Source: Bacillus sp. FJAT-27445
Lineage (GTDB): Bacteria; Bacillota; Bacilli; Bacillales; Cytobacillaceae
DNA length: 64,000 nt
Assembly (NCBI RefSeq): GCF_001510665.1
Contig: NZ_LMTI01000002.1
Location: 231,815 to 295,814 of the forward strand
Direction of reading: 5' to 3'
The stretch's first letter is position 1. The number at the start of each line of letters is the position of its first letter. The notes beneath the pieces are model-generated. The model was not told the DNA's origin, did not search any database, and saw only the letters and a list, made by a program, of their open reading frames with translations. Both the position numbers and the translations under genes were made by a program. Below, one piece after another: positions 8,617 to 16,711 of the stretch.

Positions 8617-9273
8617 GTGCATTTTGAAAAACAAGGAGCTGTGGATGAGAAGAAAATCAGAGTCAAAGGAGAAGGTACTGTAACTACGAGGCCGGATAGT
8701 GCGACAGCAGTAGTTGGCGTTTCAACAGAGCAGATGGATTTGGTGGGAGGGCAGCAGCAAAATGCGCTGGCGGTTTCCAAGGTGATAAACTCTCTCCTGG
8801 GTCTCGGGATTCCAGCCGAAAATATCCGCACCTCCGACTACAGGATTGAATCGATGTATGATTACAAGGAGGGTACACAAATTTTTCGTGGTTATAAAAT
8901 TACCCACCTTTTGCAGGTAAGGATAACAGATTTGGAGAAGGTCGGAATTGTGATTGATTCAGCAGTACAAAATGGGGCGAATTATGTTTCCGACATTCAA
9001 TTTACATCCAGCAAACGGGATGCCTTTTATAAGGAAGCTCTAACACTCGCAGTAAAAAATGCATATGAAAAAGCCATGACTATTAGTAATGCACTGGGAG
9101 TAAGATTGAATCCCGTACCGCTATCAGTCATAGAAGGGAACGAATCTCCAAGGCCTTTTCAGGAATACCATACCTCCATGGTAAAAGGCATCTCTACAAC
9201 TCAAATTCAGCCCGGCCAGCTCCTAGTCGAAGCTTACGTCACATCAGAATACCAATTCGAAACCGGGAGGTAA
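8617..9273 (+). CDS. SIMPL-domain (DUF541) protein
   Basis: 218 residues of the SIMPL family (DUF541), beginning EKKIRVKGEGTVTTRPDSATAVVGVSTE, the usual first strand of the fold. Unlike most relatives it has no signal peptide, so it is likely cytoplasmic. The GTG start at 8617 is chosen because AGGAGG lies at 8601-8606. It is the first gene of the accessory block that separates spoIIIA from efp, and it points away from both neighbours. Its function is unknown. Confidence 0.85.
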   Translation: MHFEKQGAVDEKKIRVKGEGTVTTRPDSATAVVGVSTEQMDLVGGQQQNALAVSKVINSLLGLGIPAENIRTSDYRIESMYDYKEGTQIFRGYKITHLLQVRITDLEKVGIVIDSAVQNGANYVSDIQFTSSKRDAFYKEALTLAVKNAYEKAMTISNALGVRLNPVPLSVIEGNESPRPFQEYHTSMVKGISTTQIQPGQLLVEAYVTSEYQFETGR

Positions 9274-9340
9274 AACGAAAAAAAACCTCCCTCTTCGGTT
9301 AAAAATGTGAATGTTACTATGAATATAAATAGACAACAAG

Positions 9341-9374
9341 AAAAGGATTAAGCCCACTGGGAGCTTAATCCTTT
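9341..9374. terminator. Bidirectional terminator between SIMPL gene and thioredoxin gene
   Basis: AAAGGATTAAGC pairs with GCTTAATCCTTT around a 9-base loop. It serves the plus-strand SIMPL gene and the minus-strand thioredoxin gene, whose stop codon lies in the right arm. Confidence 0.75.
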
Positions 9375-9951
9375 AATCATACTTGCTTACAAGATTATAA
9401 AGTTCCATTTTTGTGATGGGACCCTGGATGTATTCGCGGATGACACCTTCTTTGTCGATAACGAAGGATTCAGGCTGCTTTAAGACTCCATACATCCTTG
9501 AAACTTTGGAATTGTAATCAAACAGGTAAGTGGACGAGCCAACATCGTGCTTTTCAATAAACTTTTTGACGCGGTCGCGTGTTTCGCCCCTGTCAATGAT
9601 AAGTAATTCATACTTATCTCCATATTCTTTCGAAAAAGCCTCCAGCTCGGGGGCTTCATCCACGCATGGGACGCACCAGGTTGCAAAGTAGTTCAGGACC
9701 ACAACCTTCCCCTTATAATCGGATAGGCTAGCCATCTTCCCATCCAGATTTTCAAGTTCGAACACTGGAGCAGGGTCGCCTTCCCTTGGAATATCCGATT
9801 TATTGGCCATGGTATAAGAGAAATATCCAAACATGCCAATAACCAGCAAAAGAACAGTTAACCTGATCATTCTTTTTTTCATCGGAGAGGAATTGGATGA
9901 TTCGGCCGGCTCGGCTTCTTCCGCTTTTCCTTTGATTTCATCCTGGTTCAT
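9373..9951 (-). CDS. Membrane-anchored thioredoxin-like protein, ResA/CcmG type
   Basis: 192 residues: a charged N-terminus, one membrane helix (about residues 27-45) and a TlpA/ResA-like thioredoxin domain with the redox pair in FATWCVPCVDEAPELEAF and a cis-proline in LKQPESFVID. Such proteins reduce apocytochrome c cysteines outside the membrane before heme attachment. Its place right after the ccm genes makes CcmG-like work likely. The ATG at 9951 follows GGAGG by 8 bases; a TTG six codons upstream overlaps that Shine-Dalgarno sequence. Confidence 0.88.
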   Translation of the reverse strand: MNQDEIKGKAEEAEPAESSNSSPMKKRMIRLTVLLLVIGMFGYFSYTMANKSDIPREGDPAPVFELENLDGKMASLSDYKGKVVVLNYFATWCVPCVDEAPELEAFSKEYGDKYELLIIDRGETRDRVKKFIEKHDVGSSTYLFDYNSKVSRMYGVLKQPESFVIDKEGVIREYIQGPITKMELYNLVSKYD

Positions 9952-10016
9952 AGTATTTTCCTCCAAACAGTAATTGCCCGCTTCCCCCTTAAGTTATGTT
10001 CGGGTTAACCGGCACT

Positions 10017-10046
10017 TTCCCGGCCGGGGCTCATCCAGGCCGGGAA
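10017..10046. repeat. GC-rich stem-loop after ccmD
   Basis: TTCCCGGCC (10017-10025) pairs perfectly with GGCCGGGAA (10038-10046). There is no U-tract on the minus strand, so it may be an attenuating or mRNA-stabilising hairpin between ccmD and the thioredoxin gene instead of a full terminator. Confidence 0.6.
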
Positions 10047-10054
10047 AAAGATCT

Positions 10055-10180
10055 TTATTTATCGTGGAGCTTTAGAAATTCGATTTCCTTTTTTAGGCTG
10101 CTTTGGCGCTTTCCAAGAACGACTAGATAGGAAAAGATCACAATCCAGGCTACTGAATAAGCTGCATACATGTATTCCAT
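10055..10180 (-). CDS. ccmD: CcmD-like small membrane protein
   Basis: A 41-residue protein, MEYMYAAYSVAWIVIFSYLV then a basic tail VLGKRQSSLKKEIEFLK. One membrane helix with an early Tyr/Ala-rich segment and a charged cytoplasmic C-terminus is the CcmD layout; CcmD helps release heme-loaded CcmE from CcmABC. An AGGAGG lies 6-7 bases before the ATG, and it directly follows ccmC. Small size makes homology weak, but position and topology fit. Confidence 0.85.
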   Translation of the reverse strand: MEYMYAAYSVAWIVIFSYLVVLGKRQSSLKKEIEFLKLHDK

Positions 10181-10192
10181 TTTGGTTTCCTC

Positions 10193-10954
10193 CTAATTTT
10201 CAATTGATTCTCTCAATTTTTCTTTATACTGGGCGACTTTTATTTTCATATTTTCAATGGTGACCCCTTTATTCAGCAAATACGCATAAAAGAAAGTCAG
10301 CGCTGTAATGGTTGCGAGCAGGGCGACCAGCATTGTGCTGTCAATCCCGCCGCCTTTCTGGCTAGGGCCTTCACCGAATACAATTGGGTGAAATTTGGAA
10401 TTCCACCAGCGGATGGCAAACCAGACGATCGGCACATCGGCAAAACCGATAATTCCAAATACCGCTGCGAGGCGGGCTTTTTTGTCCCATACCCCGTCCA
10501 TTTGGTGAATCATGATATAAGCCATATAGATGAACCATAAGACCAGGGTGGTCGTCAGGCGCGGCTCCCAGGCCCACCATGTATTCCATGAAGATTTTGC
10601 CCAAATCGGACCTGTAGTCAGGACAATCGTTGTAAAGACGACGCCGATTTCCGCCGAAATGAAGGCGTACGTATCGAAAATTCTCTTTCGTTTAAACAAG
10701 TACAAAATACTAAAAATGAATGTTACGAAAAATGCGAGAAACCCCGTCCACGCGGATGCTACGTGTATATAAAAGATTTTTTGAACGGCTCCCATTGTAA
10801 TTTCAACCTTGGCATACATGAATATTAGATAAATTGCGGCAAGCATCGATACGACAGCACAGCCAAACAATATTTTAGTAACGGCCGGCTTTCCGGTGGA
10901 CGCCTGGCTGGCTGGGTTGAGTGGAGCATGCTGCTTTTCGAGATTAGCACTCAT
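10193..10954 (-). CDS. ccmC: Heme exporter/handling protein CcmC
   Basis: 253 residues with six membrane helices. The tryptophan-rich heme-handling motif reads SSWNTWWAWEPRLTTTLVLW near residue 125, between conserved histidines (YIHVASAWTGF and IHQMDG). CcmC loads heme onto CcmE at the outer face of the membrane. The N-terminus carries an extra ~25 residues of polar sequence before the first helix. Part of the ccmA-B-C-D group. Confidence 0.95.
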   Translation of the reverse strand: MSANLEKQHAPLNPASQASTGKPAVTKILFGCAVVSMLAAIYLIFMYAKVEITMGAVQKIFYIHVASAWTGFLAFFVTFIFSILYLFKRKRIFDTYAFISAEIGVVFTTIVLTTGPIWAKSSWNTWWAWEPRLTTTLVLWFIYMAYIMIHQMDGVWDKKARLAAVFGIIGFADVPIVWFAIRWWNSKFHPIVFGEGPSQKGGGIDSTMLVALLATITALTFFYAYLLNKGVTIENMKIKVAQYKEKLRESIEN

Positions 10955-10957
10955 CTC

Positions 10958-11638
10958 CTATACCTCCAATACATAGTCTATTAATAAAAAGCAAAGAACA
11001 AAGAAGATTACATCATACGCTCCAATCAATTGCATCCAGGCAATTGCTGTAGGGAGATTTTCCATGTTGGTCAGGATAATCTTTGTGGACTGGACCGCAC
11101 CAATCAAAATCGGGCTGGTTATCGGGAACAGTAATAGCGGCAGAAGCATCTCGCTGCTCTTTGAATTCGCTGCCAGTGCCGCAAGGAATGTCCCGATTGC
11201 TATAAAACCGAAACTTCCGATAAAAAGGACGAGAACGAAATACGGGAAGCTGCCCATATATTTAAAATCAAAAAGAAGGAATAAAAACGGCAGCGCGACA
11301 ATTTCAACAATAAGTATCATCACCAGGTTGGCCAACATTTTACCTAAATAAATACCCGATGCCTCAATTGGCGCAATCAGAAGGCTCTGCATCGTGTCGT
11401 TCCTCTGTTCAGAAATAAAAGACCTGTTCAGACCAAGAATTCCTGCGAAAACAATTATGACCCAGATGACTCCTGGAACTACAGCTTTTGTGAAATTGTT
11501 TTGCGGGTCGAAAGCAATACTGAATATTAAAATGACTAGCCCTGCAAAAATAAGCATGGTGGCAAGGACTTGTTTTGTTTTTAATTCCGATTTTAATTCC
11601 TTTGCTGCGATTAGGAGGGCAGGCCGGAAAATATTCAT
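10958..11638 (-). CDS. ccmB: Heme ABC exporter membrane subunit CcmB
   Basis: 226 residues and six membrane helices, with the CcmB start FRPALLIAAKELKSELKTKQVLATML and the segment SFISEQRNDTMQSLLIAPIEASGIYLGKMLAN typical of the family. With CcmA it forms the ATP-driven module that releases holo-CcmE. It overlaps ccmA by 4 bases. Confidence 0.95.
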   Translation of the reverse strand: MNIFRPALLIAAKELKSELKTKQVLATMLIFAGLVILIFSIAFDPQNNFTKAVVPGVIWVIIVFAGILGLNRSFISEQRNDTMQSLLIAPIEASGIYLGKMLANLVMILIVEIVALPFLFLLFDFKYMGSFPYFVLVLFIGSFGFIAIGTFLAALAANSKSSEMLLPLLLFPITSPILIGAVQSTKIILTNMENLPTAIAWMQLIGAYDVIFFVLCFLLIDYVLEV

Positions 11639-12339
11639 GAAACTCCCTCCACCTGGTATAAATACTTTTCATTCAAGGTATTGATCTTCCTATCCTTAAG
11701 CACAAAGTCATCGGCTATCTTTCCGTTTTTGATAATGATGATCCTGTCGCATATTTCCGCGGCCTGTTTGAAGTCATGGGTTACCATCAATGTGGTCCCG
11801 CCCCTTTTCTTCATTTCGAGGATGACATTGTTCAGAATGGAAATCGCTCCTTGGTCAAGCCCGGTGTGAGGTTCATCAAGGAGGAGGATTTCAGGTTGAT
11901 GGATAATCGCCCTTGCAATTGCAATCCTTTGGACCATTCCCCTCGAAAAGTTTTTGACCGGCTCATTCAGGAAGAAAGATAAACCCACTTCCTTAACAAG
12001 TTGAATCGCTCTCTCTTCCGCATTTTTCAACCCGTATAGTTTCCCGAAGAAAACAAGGTTTTCAAGGGGAGAATAGTGGTCATAGAGCAGACTGGAGTGG
12101 GGGAGATACCCAAACAGCTTCTTGATCTCGGCCTGGTTCTTCTTCAATTCAAATCCGCCGATTTCCAACTGCCCTGTCGACGGTTTAACAAGAGTGGCGA
12201 GCACCTTTAAGAGCGTGCTTTTCCCTGCTCCGTTCGGACCAAGTATCCCAACTGTTTCCCCCTTATTAATGGAAAGGTCAATCCCCCTAAGGATCATCTT
12301 ATTATCTGCCTGTTTTGTCAGTTTTTTTATCTTAATCAC
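11635..12339 (-). CDS. ccmA: Heme ABC exporter ATPase CcmA
   Basis: A 234-residue ABC ATPase: Walker A GILGPNGAGKSTLLK near residue 32, signature FSRGMVQRIAIARA near 132, Walker B ILLLDEPHTGLD near 153, and the switch histidine in MVTHDF. ATP hydrolysis by CcmAB drives heme release from CcmE. It overlaps ccmB by 4 bases. Confidence 0.94.
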   Translation of the reverse strand: MIKIKKLTKQADNKMILRGIDLSINKGETVGILGPNGAGKSTLLKVLATLVKPSTGQLEIGGFELKKNQAEIKKLFGYLPHSSLLYDHYSPLENLVFFGKLYGLKNAEERAIQLVKEVGLSFFLNEPVKNFSRGMVQRIAIARAIIHQPEILLLDEPHTGLDQGAISILNNVILEMKKRGGTTLMVTHDFKQAAEICDRIIIIKNGKIADDFVLKDRKINTLNEKYLYQVEGVS

Positions 12340-12362
12340 ACAGAGACCCTCCCACTCCGCTT

Positions 12363-13352
12363 TTACTCTACAAACCTTCTTAATCCAATCTTAACTTTTA
12401 CTAAATGTTGCTTATAAGCATCAATTTTCGCGTTATACTCATCTTCTGTCAGCAACCCATTCCCATAGGTCTCTTCCAGCTCCAAAATTTTGTCCATGAT
12501 CGTATTTTGCTTTGCCATTAGGAGCTTGAATGCCTTTTCATCGGAGTCATTCTCAAGCTTTTCGGCCTCGGCGCGGTTTTTCATCCTAAAATAAGAGAAG
12601 TAGGATATACCGGCGATGAGAATAGCTGCAAGCACAATCATTAATATATGGGGATTAAAGGTTTTCAATGGTGACTGGTACCACATCCGCAGGTGTCCCG
12701 GATTATGGAATGCTGGCGATTGTTTGTTCACTACGCCTCCCTTTTCTGTACCGGTCCCTGTTTGCTTTGTTTCTCCCGTACTCGGCTGGATGTCCCTGTT
12801 GTAAATCATGGTAATCGCCTGGTCCGCGGGTACTCCTTCAATGCTATACCCAACATATTTCTGGTCTTCAAAATTAAACGATCCTTGGTTTGTCGCTTCT
12901 ATTCCTTTGAATTCAATGCTGCCCATTCCTTCCGGGATCAGCACCTGCATCATCTGGACCGGATAGTCAAAAGCAAGGTTTATATCTTTTCCCGCGGGCA
13001 TCTTGTAGCTGTAAGGAAGGACAATCGTCTGTCCTCCCGGAAGAGGATCCGTTGTAATGAATCCTTCCGGAGTTTGTTTCAGGGCAATCTTGCCGTCGAG
13101 GAAGTTTAGGCTCGTGCTGCCCTCCGGCAAGGTTACCTTCAAAACGGCCTCACTGTTGCCATCTCCCTTGTATTCCTCCGAATCTGTGTTGGTGTAGTTC
13201 ACCATATTCATCATGTTCGTCGATCCATCTTCGGCGGGGCTGACAACGAGGTAATGCATATCGATCATGACTTTTGATTCGGCTGCCATACCTGTACCAG
13301 CCGGCGCCAGCAGGAGGAGGCCTAAGAGGAAAATCGTGATTTTCCTAATCAC
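12363..13352 (-). CDS. Exported, membrane-anchored protein of the ccm cluster with C-terminal SHOCT-like segment
   Basis: 329 residues: signal peptide (about 1-23), a mostly beta extracytoplasmic domain to about residue 220, one membrane helix (IVLAAILIAGISYFSYF) and a cytoplasmic tail ending in LLTEDEYNAKIDAYKQHL, a short coiled oligomerisation-type segment. I do not recognise a named family. Its layout matches the protein at 16712-17764, which flanks the other side of ccmH-F-E. It overlaps its upstream neighbour by 4 bases, so it is cotranslated with the ccm genes and probably acts in cytochrome c maturation. Confidence 0.75.
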   Translation of the reverse strand: MIRKITIFLLGLLLLAPAGTGMAAESKVMIDMHYLVVSPAEDGSTNMMNMVNYTNTDSEEYKGDGNSEAVLKVTLPEGSTSLNFLDGKIALKQTPEGFITTDPLPGGQTIVLPYSYKMPAGKDINLAFDYPVQMMQVLIPEGMGSIEFKGIEATNQGSFNFEDQKYVGYSIEGVPADQAITMIYNRDIQPSTGETKQTGTGTEKGGVVNKQSPAFHNPGHLRMWYQSPLKTFNPHILMIVLAAILIAGISYFSYFRMKNRAEAEKLENDSDEKAFKLLMAKQNTIMDKILELEETYGNGLLTEDEYNAKIDAYKQHLVKVKIGLRRFVE

Positions 13353-13723
13353 TTCCCTCCCCCCTTTTTCTTCTTCATGGAGGCTTCGATTTCCCTTTCA
13401 ACCTCGGCCATTAATTCCTTGTCTACATTGCTTTCCGTTGTTTCTTCTTCATCACGCATGATTTTCGCAACCTGGCTTTCATATTGCTTCTTCAATTGCC
13501 GATAGTCGCTTTCAGAGAGTTTTTCCATTTTATATTCAAATTCAATTTCGTTAAGTGTTGTTAGTAATGCTTCCCTGGAGGCGGCATTTGTCTGGCTTTT
13601 CCTTGTATGGTCAAGAAATGTTTCCTCTTTAAACAAGGGCGCCAGTACCAAATAGAGGCAGCCGAGCACAAACACAGCGGTAAGGAGCATCGAGATGATT
13701 GAAATGCCTTCCATTCTGTTCAC
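13349..13723 (-). CDS. CcmI-like membrane protein
   Basis: 124 residues: an N-terminal membrane helix (about residues 7-30) followed by a helical cytoplasmic stretch ALLTTLNEIEFEYKMEKLSESDYRQLKKQYE. This EIEFEY...KLSE.DY pattern resembles the N-terminal region of CcmI, which brings apocytochrome c to the heme ligation machinery. The TPR part of classical CcmI is missing. It lies between ccmH and the 329-residue protein and overlaps the latter. Confidence 0.7.
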   Translation of the reverse strand: MNRMEGISIISMLLTAVFVLGCLYLVLAPLFKEETFLDHTRKSQTNAASREALLTTLNEIEFEYKMEKLSESDYRQLKKQYESQVAKIMRDEEETTESNVDKELMAEVEREIEASMKKKKGGGK

Positions 13724-13726
13724 ATC

Positions 13727-14230
13727 CTAAAGATACTTTTTTCGTTCCTCATCAATGATCGAAGAGAGAATTTCATTTTCCACTTCGTCCTGCCCGGTTG
13801 TTTCATCGAGTTGTTCGGAAGCCGGCCCTTTCTTTCCAACCCATTTCCGAATGACAAAGAACAATGCTGTTCCCGCTCCTCCGAGTGCTACAAACGGCAG
13901 CACCCACGCTGTAAGGCTGAACCCCTCTTTTTCCGGGGCAGTCAGGATTTCTTCCCCATAAATGCCAATGTAATATTTACGGATTTCATCTTTATCCATG
14001 CCTTTATTCATCATATCAACGAGGTCTTTTTTAAATTCAACAGTCAGGTTGCAGGTATTTGGGTCGCATTCAAAATGGTCCTGCCCACAGCCGCAAGTAC
14101 ATGAAAACTGAGAGGCAACTGCTTTAAATTCCTTCGACTTGTAATCAAATTCCTTTGCATGCGCGGGAAAACTGGCTCCATTTATGAAAAACAGGGCAAG
14201 AACGATTGCGATATATGCTTTGTACCGCAT
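13727..14230 (-). CDS. ccmH: CcmH/NrfF-like thiol protein
   Basis: 167 residues: signal peptide (1-24), a small cysteine-rich extracytoplasmic domain and a C-terminal membrane helix (LPFVALGGAGTALFFVI). The usual LRCxxC of CcmH is replaced by FSCTCGCGQDHFECDPNTC, five cysteines in 17 residues, followed by a three-helix-bundle-like stretch (EFKKDLVDMMNKGMDKDEIRKYYIGIYGEEIL) that fits CcmH. It would reduce or hold apocytochrome thiols. Start ATG 14230 follows AAGGGGGTGG, two bases beyond the ccmF stop. Confidence 0.85.
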   Translation of the reverse strand: MRYKAYIAIVLALFFINGASFPAHAKEFDYKSKEFKAVASQFSCTCGCGQDHFECDPNTCNLTVEFKKDLVDMMNKGMDKDEIRKYYIGIYGEEILTAPEKEGFSLTAWVLPFVALGGAGTALFFVIRKWVGKKGPASEQLDETTGQDEVENEILSSIIDEERKKYL

Positions 14231-14231
14231 A

Positions 14232-16214
14232 TTACGCCACCCCCTTGGATGTACCAGTATACCTTGGGGTAACTCCTTGGAACTTGCCATTCCAAACCGC
14301 AAACAATGAGCCAACGACAATTAGGAATGAACCGAACCACATCCAGGTCATCATTGGAATGACTTTAACGATGAAGGTTGCTCTACCGTCATCCTCCCAA
14401 GCACTGAGAATGATATAAAGGTCTTCCTTCGCACTGGAGATTAGAGCTACTTCGGAAGAAGGCTGGTCCCAGTTCCCGTAAAAAACTTTTTCCACTTCGT
14501 AGTTGCCAAGACGTTTTCCATTTTTGAAAATTGTCAGGTCAGCATAGACAATATCATTGATGCCTTCTGATTTTTGATCAAGTTTATCGTAGTTAATTCG
14601 GTAATCATCAATTTCGATAGATTCTCCTATCGGAACTGTTTTCATTGTTTCATGATCATAGTTTTGCGAGCCGATTATTCCCAGTGCTATGAAAGCAATA
14701 CCCAAATGGACGATATACCCTCCATAACGGCGGCGATTCTTTGTCATCAGCCTGTAAAGCGCCACGGGAACATTTTCGCGGGTCATTTTCCTTCTCGCCT
14801 TTACTCCCCTGTAAAATTCAAGGTAGTGAGTAATAAGGAGCAGGATGATGACCCCATTACCGATTACAGCCCAGGCTTTTTGGATGCCGAGGACAACCAT
14901 TAGAGCCATTGCGGCTACCGCAAGAATGGCAGGTATCAGGAAGTTTTTCTTAAGGTTTTTCAAAGATGACCTCTGCCATGCAAGGAGAGGGCATACGGCC
15001 ATGACAAACATCATTGACAACAGGATTGGAGCCTGGACCGCATTGAAGAACGGGATTCCAACAGTTACCTTTGTGCCCCTTACTGCCTCCGATACGAGCG
15101 GGAAAATGGTTCCCCAGAATACGGCGAATGCAGATCCGACAAGCAACAGATTATTGATTAAGAACGAGCTTTCTTTTGAAACAAACGAATTGAATTCGCC
15201 TGCGCTCCGCTTTATTAGATTGTAACGGCTCATCAGGACATACATCGCGCCAATTACAGCCACTCCCATGAAAATCAGGAAATATAAACCCAGATTCGAG
15301 TTTGCGAAAGCATGGACTGAGGTAAGGACGCCGCTTCGCACAAGGAAGGTTCCAAAGAGAGTGAGAGCATAAGAGATTATGATTAAGCTAACATTCCATA
15401 CCTTCAGCATGTTCTTGCGTTCCTGAATCATAACGGAATGCAGGAATGCGGTGGCAGTCAGCCATGGCATAAAGGATGCGTTTTCAACTGGATCCCATGC
15501 CCAGTAACCGCCCCAGCCAAGCTCTACATAAGCCCACTGGCCGCCAAAAATATTGCCGAGGCTTAAGAATAGCCAGGCTATGATGGTCCATCTTCTTGTC
15601 ATCTTAATCCAGAAATCATCCATGTTTTTTAAAATTAGTGCGGCCATCGCAAATGCGAATGGTACGGCGAGGCCAACATAGCCTAGATAAAGTGTAACAG
15701 GGTGAATCACCATCCCCGGATTTTGAAGCATAGGGTTCAGGCCTTTTCCTTCAATTGGGATTTCAGCCAATAGCGTGAATGGCTTTGCTACAAATCCAAG
15801 AATAAGGAAGAAGAATACCGCATTGCCCATAAGGATGGACAGGATGTAAGGAATCATTGGATTCCCTTTCATCTTCCTCGAGAAAATAATCATGACAATG
15901 TAAAGTGTCAGGAAGAACGTCCATAACAGAAGCGAACCAGAATTCCCTGCCCATAATGCAGTCAGTTTATAAATGATGGGAAGTTCGCTGCTTGTATAAT
16001 CGTTGACATATTCATATTGGAACTGGGATGTAGCAAGTAAATAGAATAGGGTAATCATTGCAAGGGAGGCGCTAATAAAAACACCTAGTGAAGCGCCTTT
16101 TCCGCTGTTGACCAGCCTTTGGCTTTTTACGGCAATCCCGTAGGTGGTTACTAGCAGTGCGTATACAGCCAGTGCCAGACCAACATAAATTGTAGCGTTA
16201 GCGAATAAATACAT
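14232..16214 (-). CDS. ccmF: Cytochrome c heme lyase CcmF
   Basis: 660 residues and about 14 membrane helices. The heme-handling motif GWGGYWAWDPVENASFMPWL lies near residue 228, with later histidines (AFLHSVMIQERK, YIVHLGIAFIALG). CcmF takes heme from CcmE and, with CcmH, attaches it to CxxCH motifs of apocytochrome c. Full length for the family and intact. Confidence 0.97.
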   Translation of the reverse strand: MYLFANATIYVGLALAVYALLVTTYGIAVKSQRLVNSGKGASLGVFISASLAMITLFYLLATSQFQYEYVNDYTSSELPIIYKLTALWAGNSGSLLLWTFFLTLYIVMIIFSRKMKGNPMIPYILSILMGNAVFFFLILGFVAKPFTLLAEIPIEGKGLNPMLQNPGMVIHPVTLYLGYVGLAVPFAFAMAALILKNMDDFWIKMTRRWTIIAWLFLSLGNIFGGQWAYVELGWGGYWAWDPVENASFMPWLTATAFLHSVMIQERKNMLKVWNVSLIIISYALTLFGTFLVRSGVLTSVHAFANSNLGLYFLIFMGVAVIGAMYVLMSRYNLIKRSAGEFNSFVSKESSFLINNLLLVGSAFAVFWGTIFPLVSEAVRGTKVTVGIPFFNAVQAPILLSMMFVMAVCPLLAWQRSSLKNLKKNFLIPAILAVAAMALMVVLGIQKAWAVIGNGVIILLLITHYLEFYRGVKARRKMTRENVPVALYRLMTKNRRRYGGYIVHLGIAFIALGIIGSQNYDHETMKTVPIGESIEIDDYRINYDKLDQKSEGINDIVYADLTIFKNGKRLGNYEVEKVFYGNWDQPSSEVALISSAKEDLYIILSAWEDDGRATFIVKVIPMMTWMWFGSFLIVVGSLFAVWNGKFQGVTPRYTGTSKGVA

Positions 16215-16242
16215 TTGTCGTCACCTTCTTTAGTTTTTGCCT

Positions 16243-16698
16243 TTATTCATTGCCGGAAGGCTCTTTCTTTAACTTATCTTTATGCTTATCGGGGTCATAG
16301 TCTTTCATGTCTTCGCCTTCATATTTGGATGGGCACCTTGTTTTGACAGTTTCGGCGACGAATGTATCTTTTTCTATCGGGGCCCCCTGCAGGATGGTAA
16401 TTACCCCTTCCGAAAAGTTGTCGGGTTTAACGCCGTTATGGACTACGTGCATGATGTTTCCTTCATTGTCCTTGACATCAAATTTCAGCTCGATTTTATC
16501 TGCATTCCATTTAATTGATTCCTCAATCAGTAAGCCTTCTACTGTTACAAAATCATTTTTATGCTTCTGTTGGTTTGCGAGAAGCTCCTTCATGGTCAGT
16601 TCCACTCCGCTTGAACCAGGTGTTGCCGCCATGAGCAGAAATACAATTGCCCCAGCGATAATAAAACCGCCTAGCATAACAATCGTGTTTTTTTTCAT
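16243..16698 (-). CDS. ccmE: Heme chaperone CcmE, cysteine (CxxxY) type
   Basis: 151 residues: an N-terminal membrane anchor (6-25) and an OB-fold domain with FVTVEGLLIEES and the strand IMHVVHNGVKPDNFSEG. The heme attachment site of classical CcmE is HxxxY; here it reads TRCPSKYE, so cysteine replaces histidine. Cysteine-type CcmE is known from sulfate reducers, archaea and some Gram-positives. The C-terminus is short and charged. It lies 28 bases upstream of ccmF. Confidence 0.94.
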   Translation of the reverse strand: MKKNTIVMLGGFIIAGAIVFLLMAATPGSSGVELTMKELLANQQKHKNDFVTVEGLLIEESIKWNADKIELKFDVKDNEGNIMHVVHNGVKPDNFSEGVITILQGAPIEKDTFVAETVKTRCPSKYEGEDMKDYDPDKHKDKLKKEPSGNE

Positions 16699-16711
16699 TT
16701 TCCTTCTCCCC

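Noticed and set aside
10017-10046. Full intrinsic terminator after ccmD
   Set aside because: The stem is strong but no U-tract follows on the transcribed strand; recorded as a stem-loop only.
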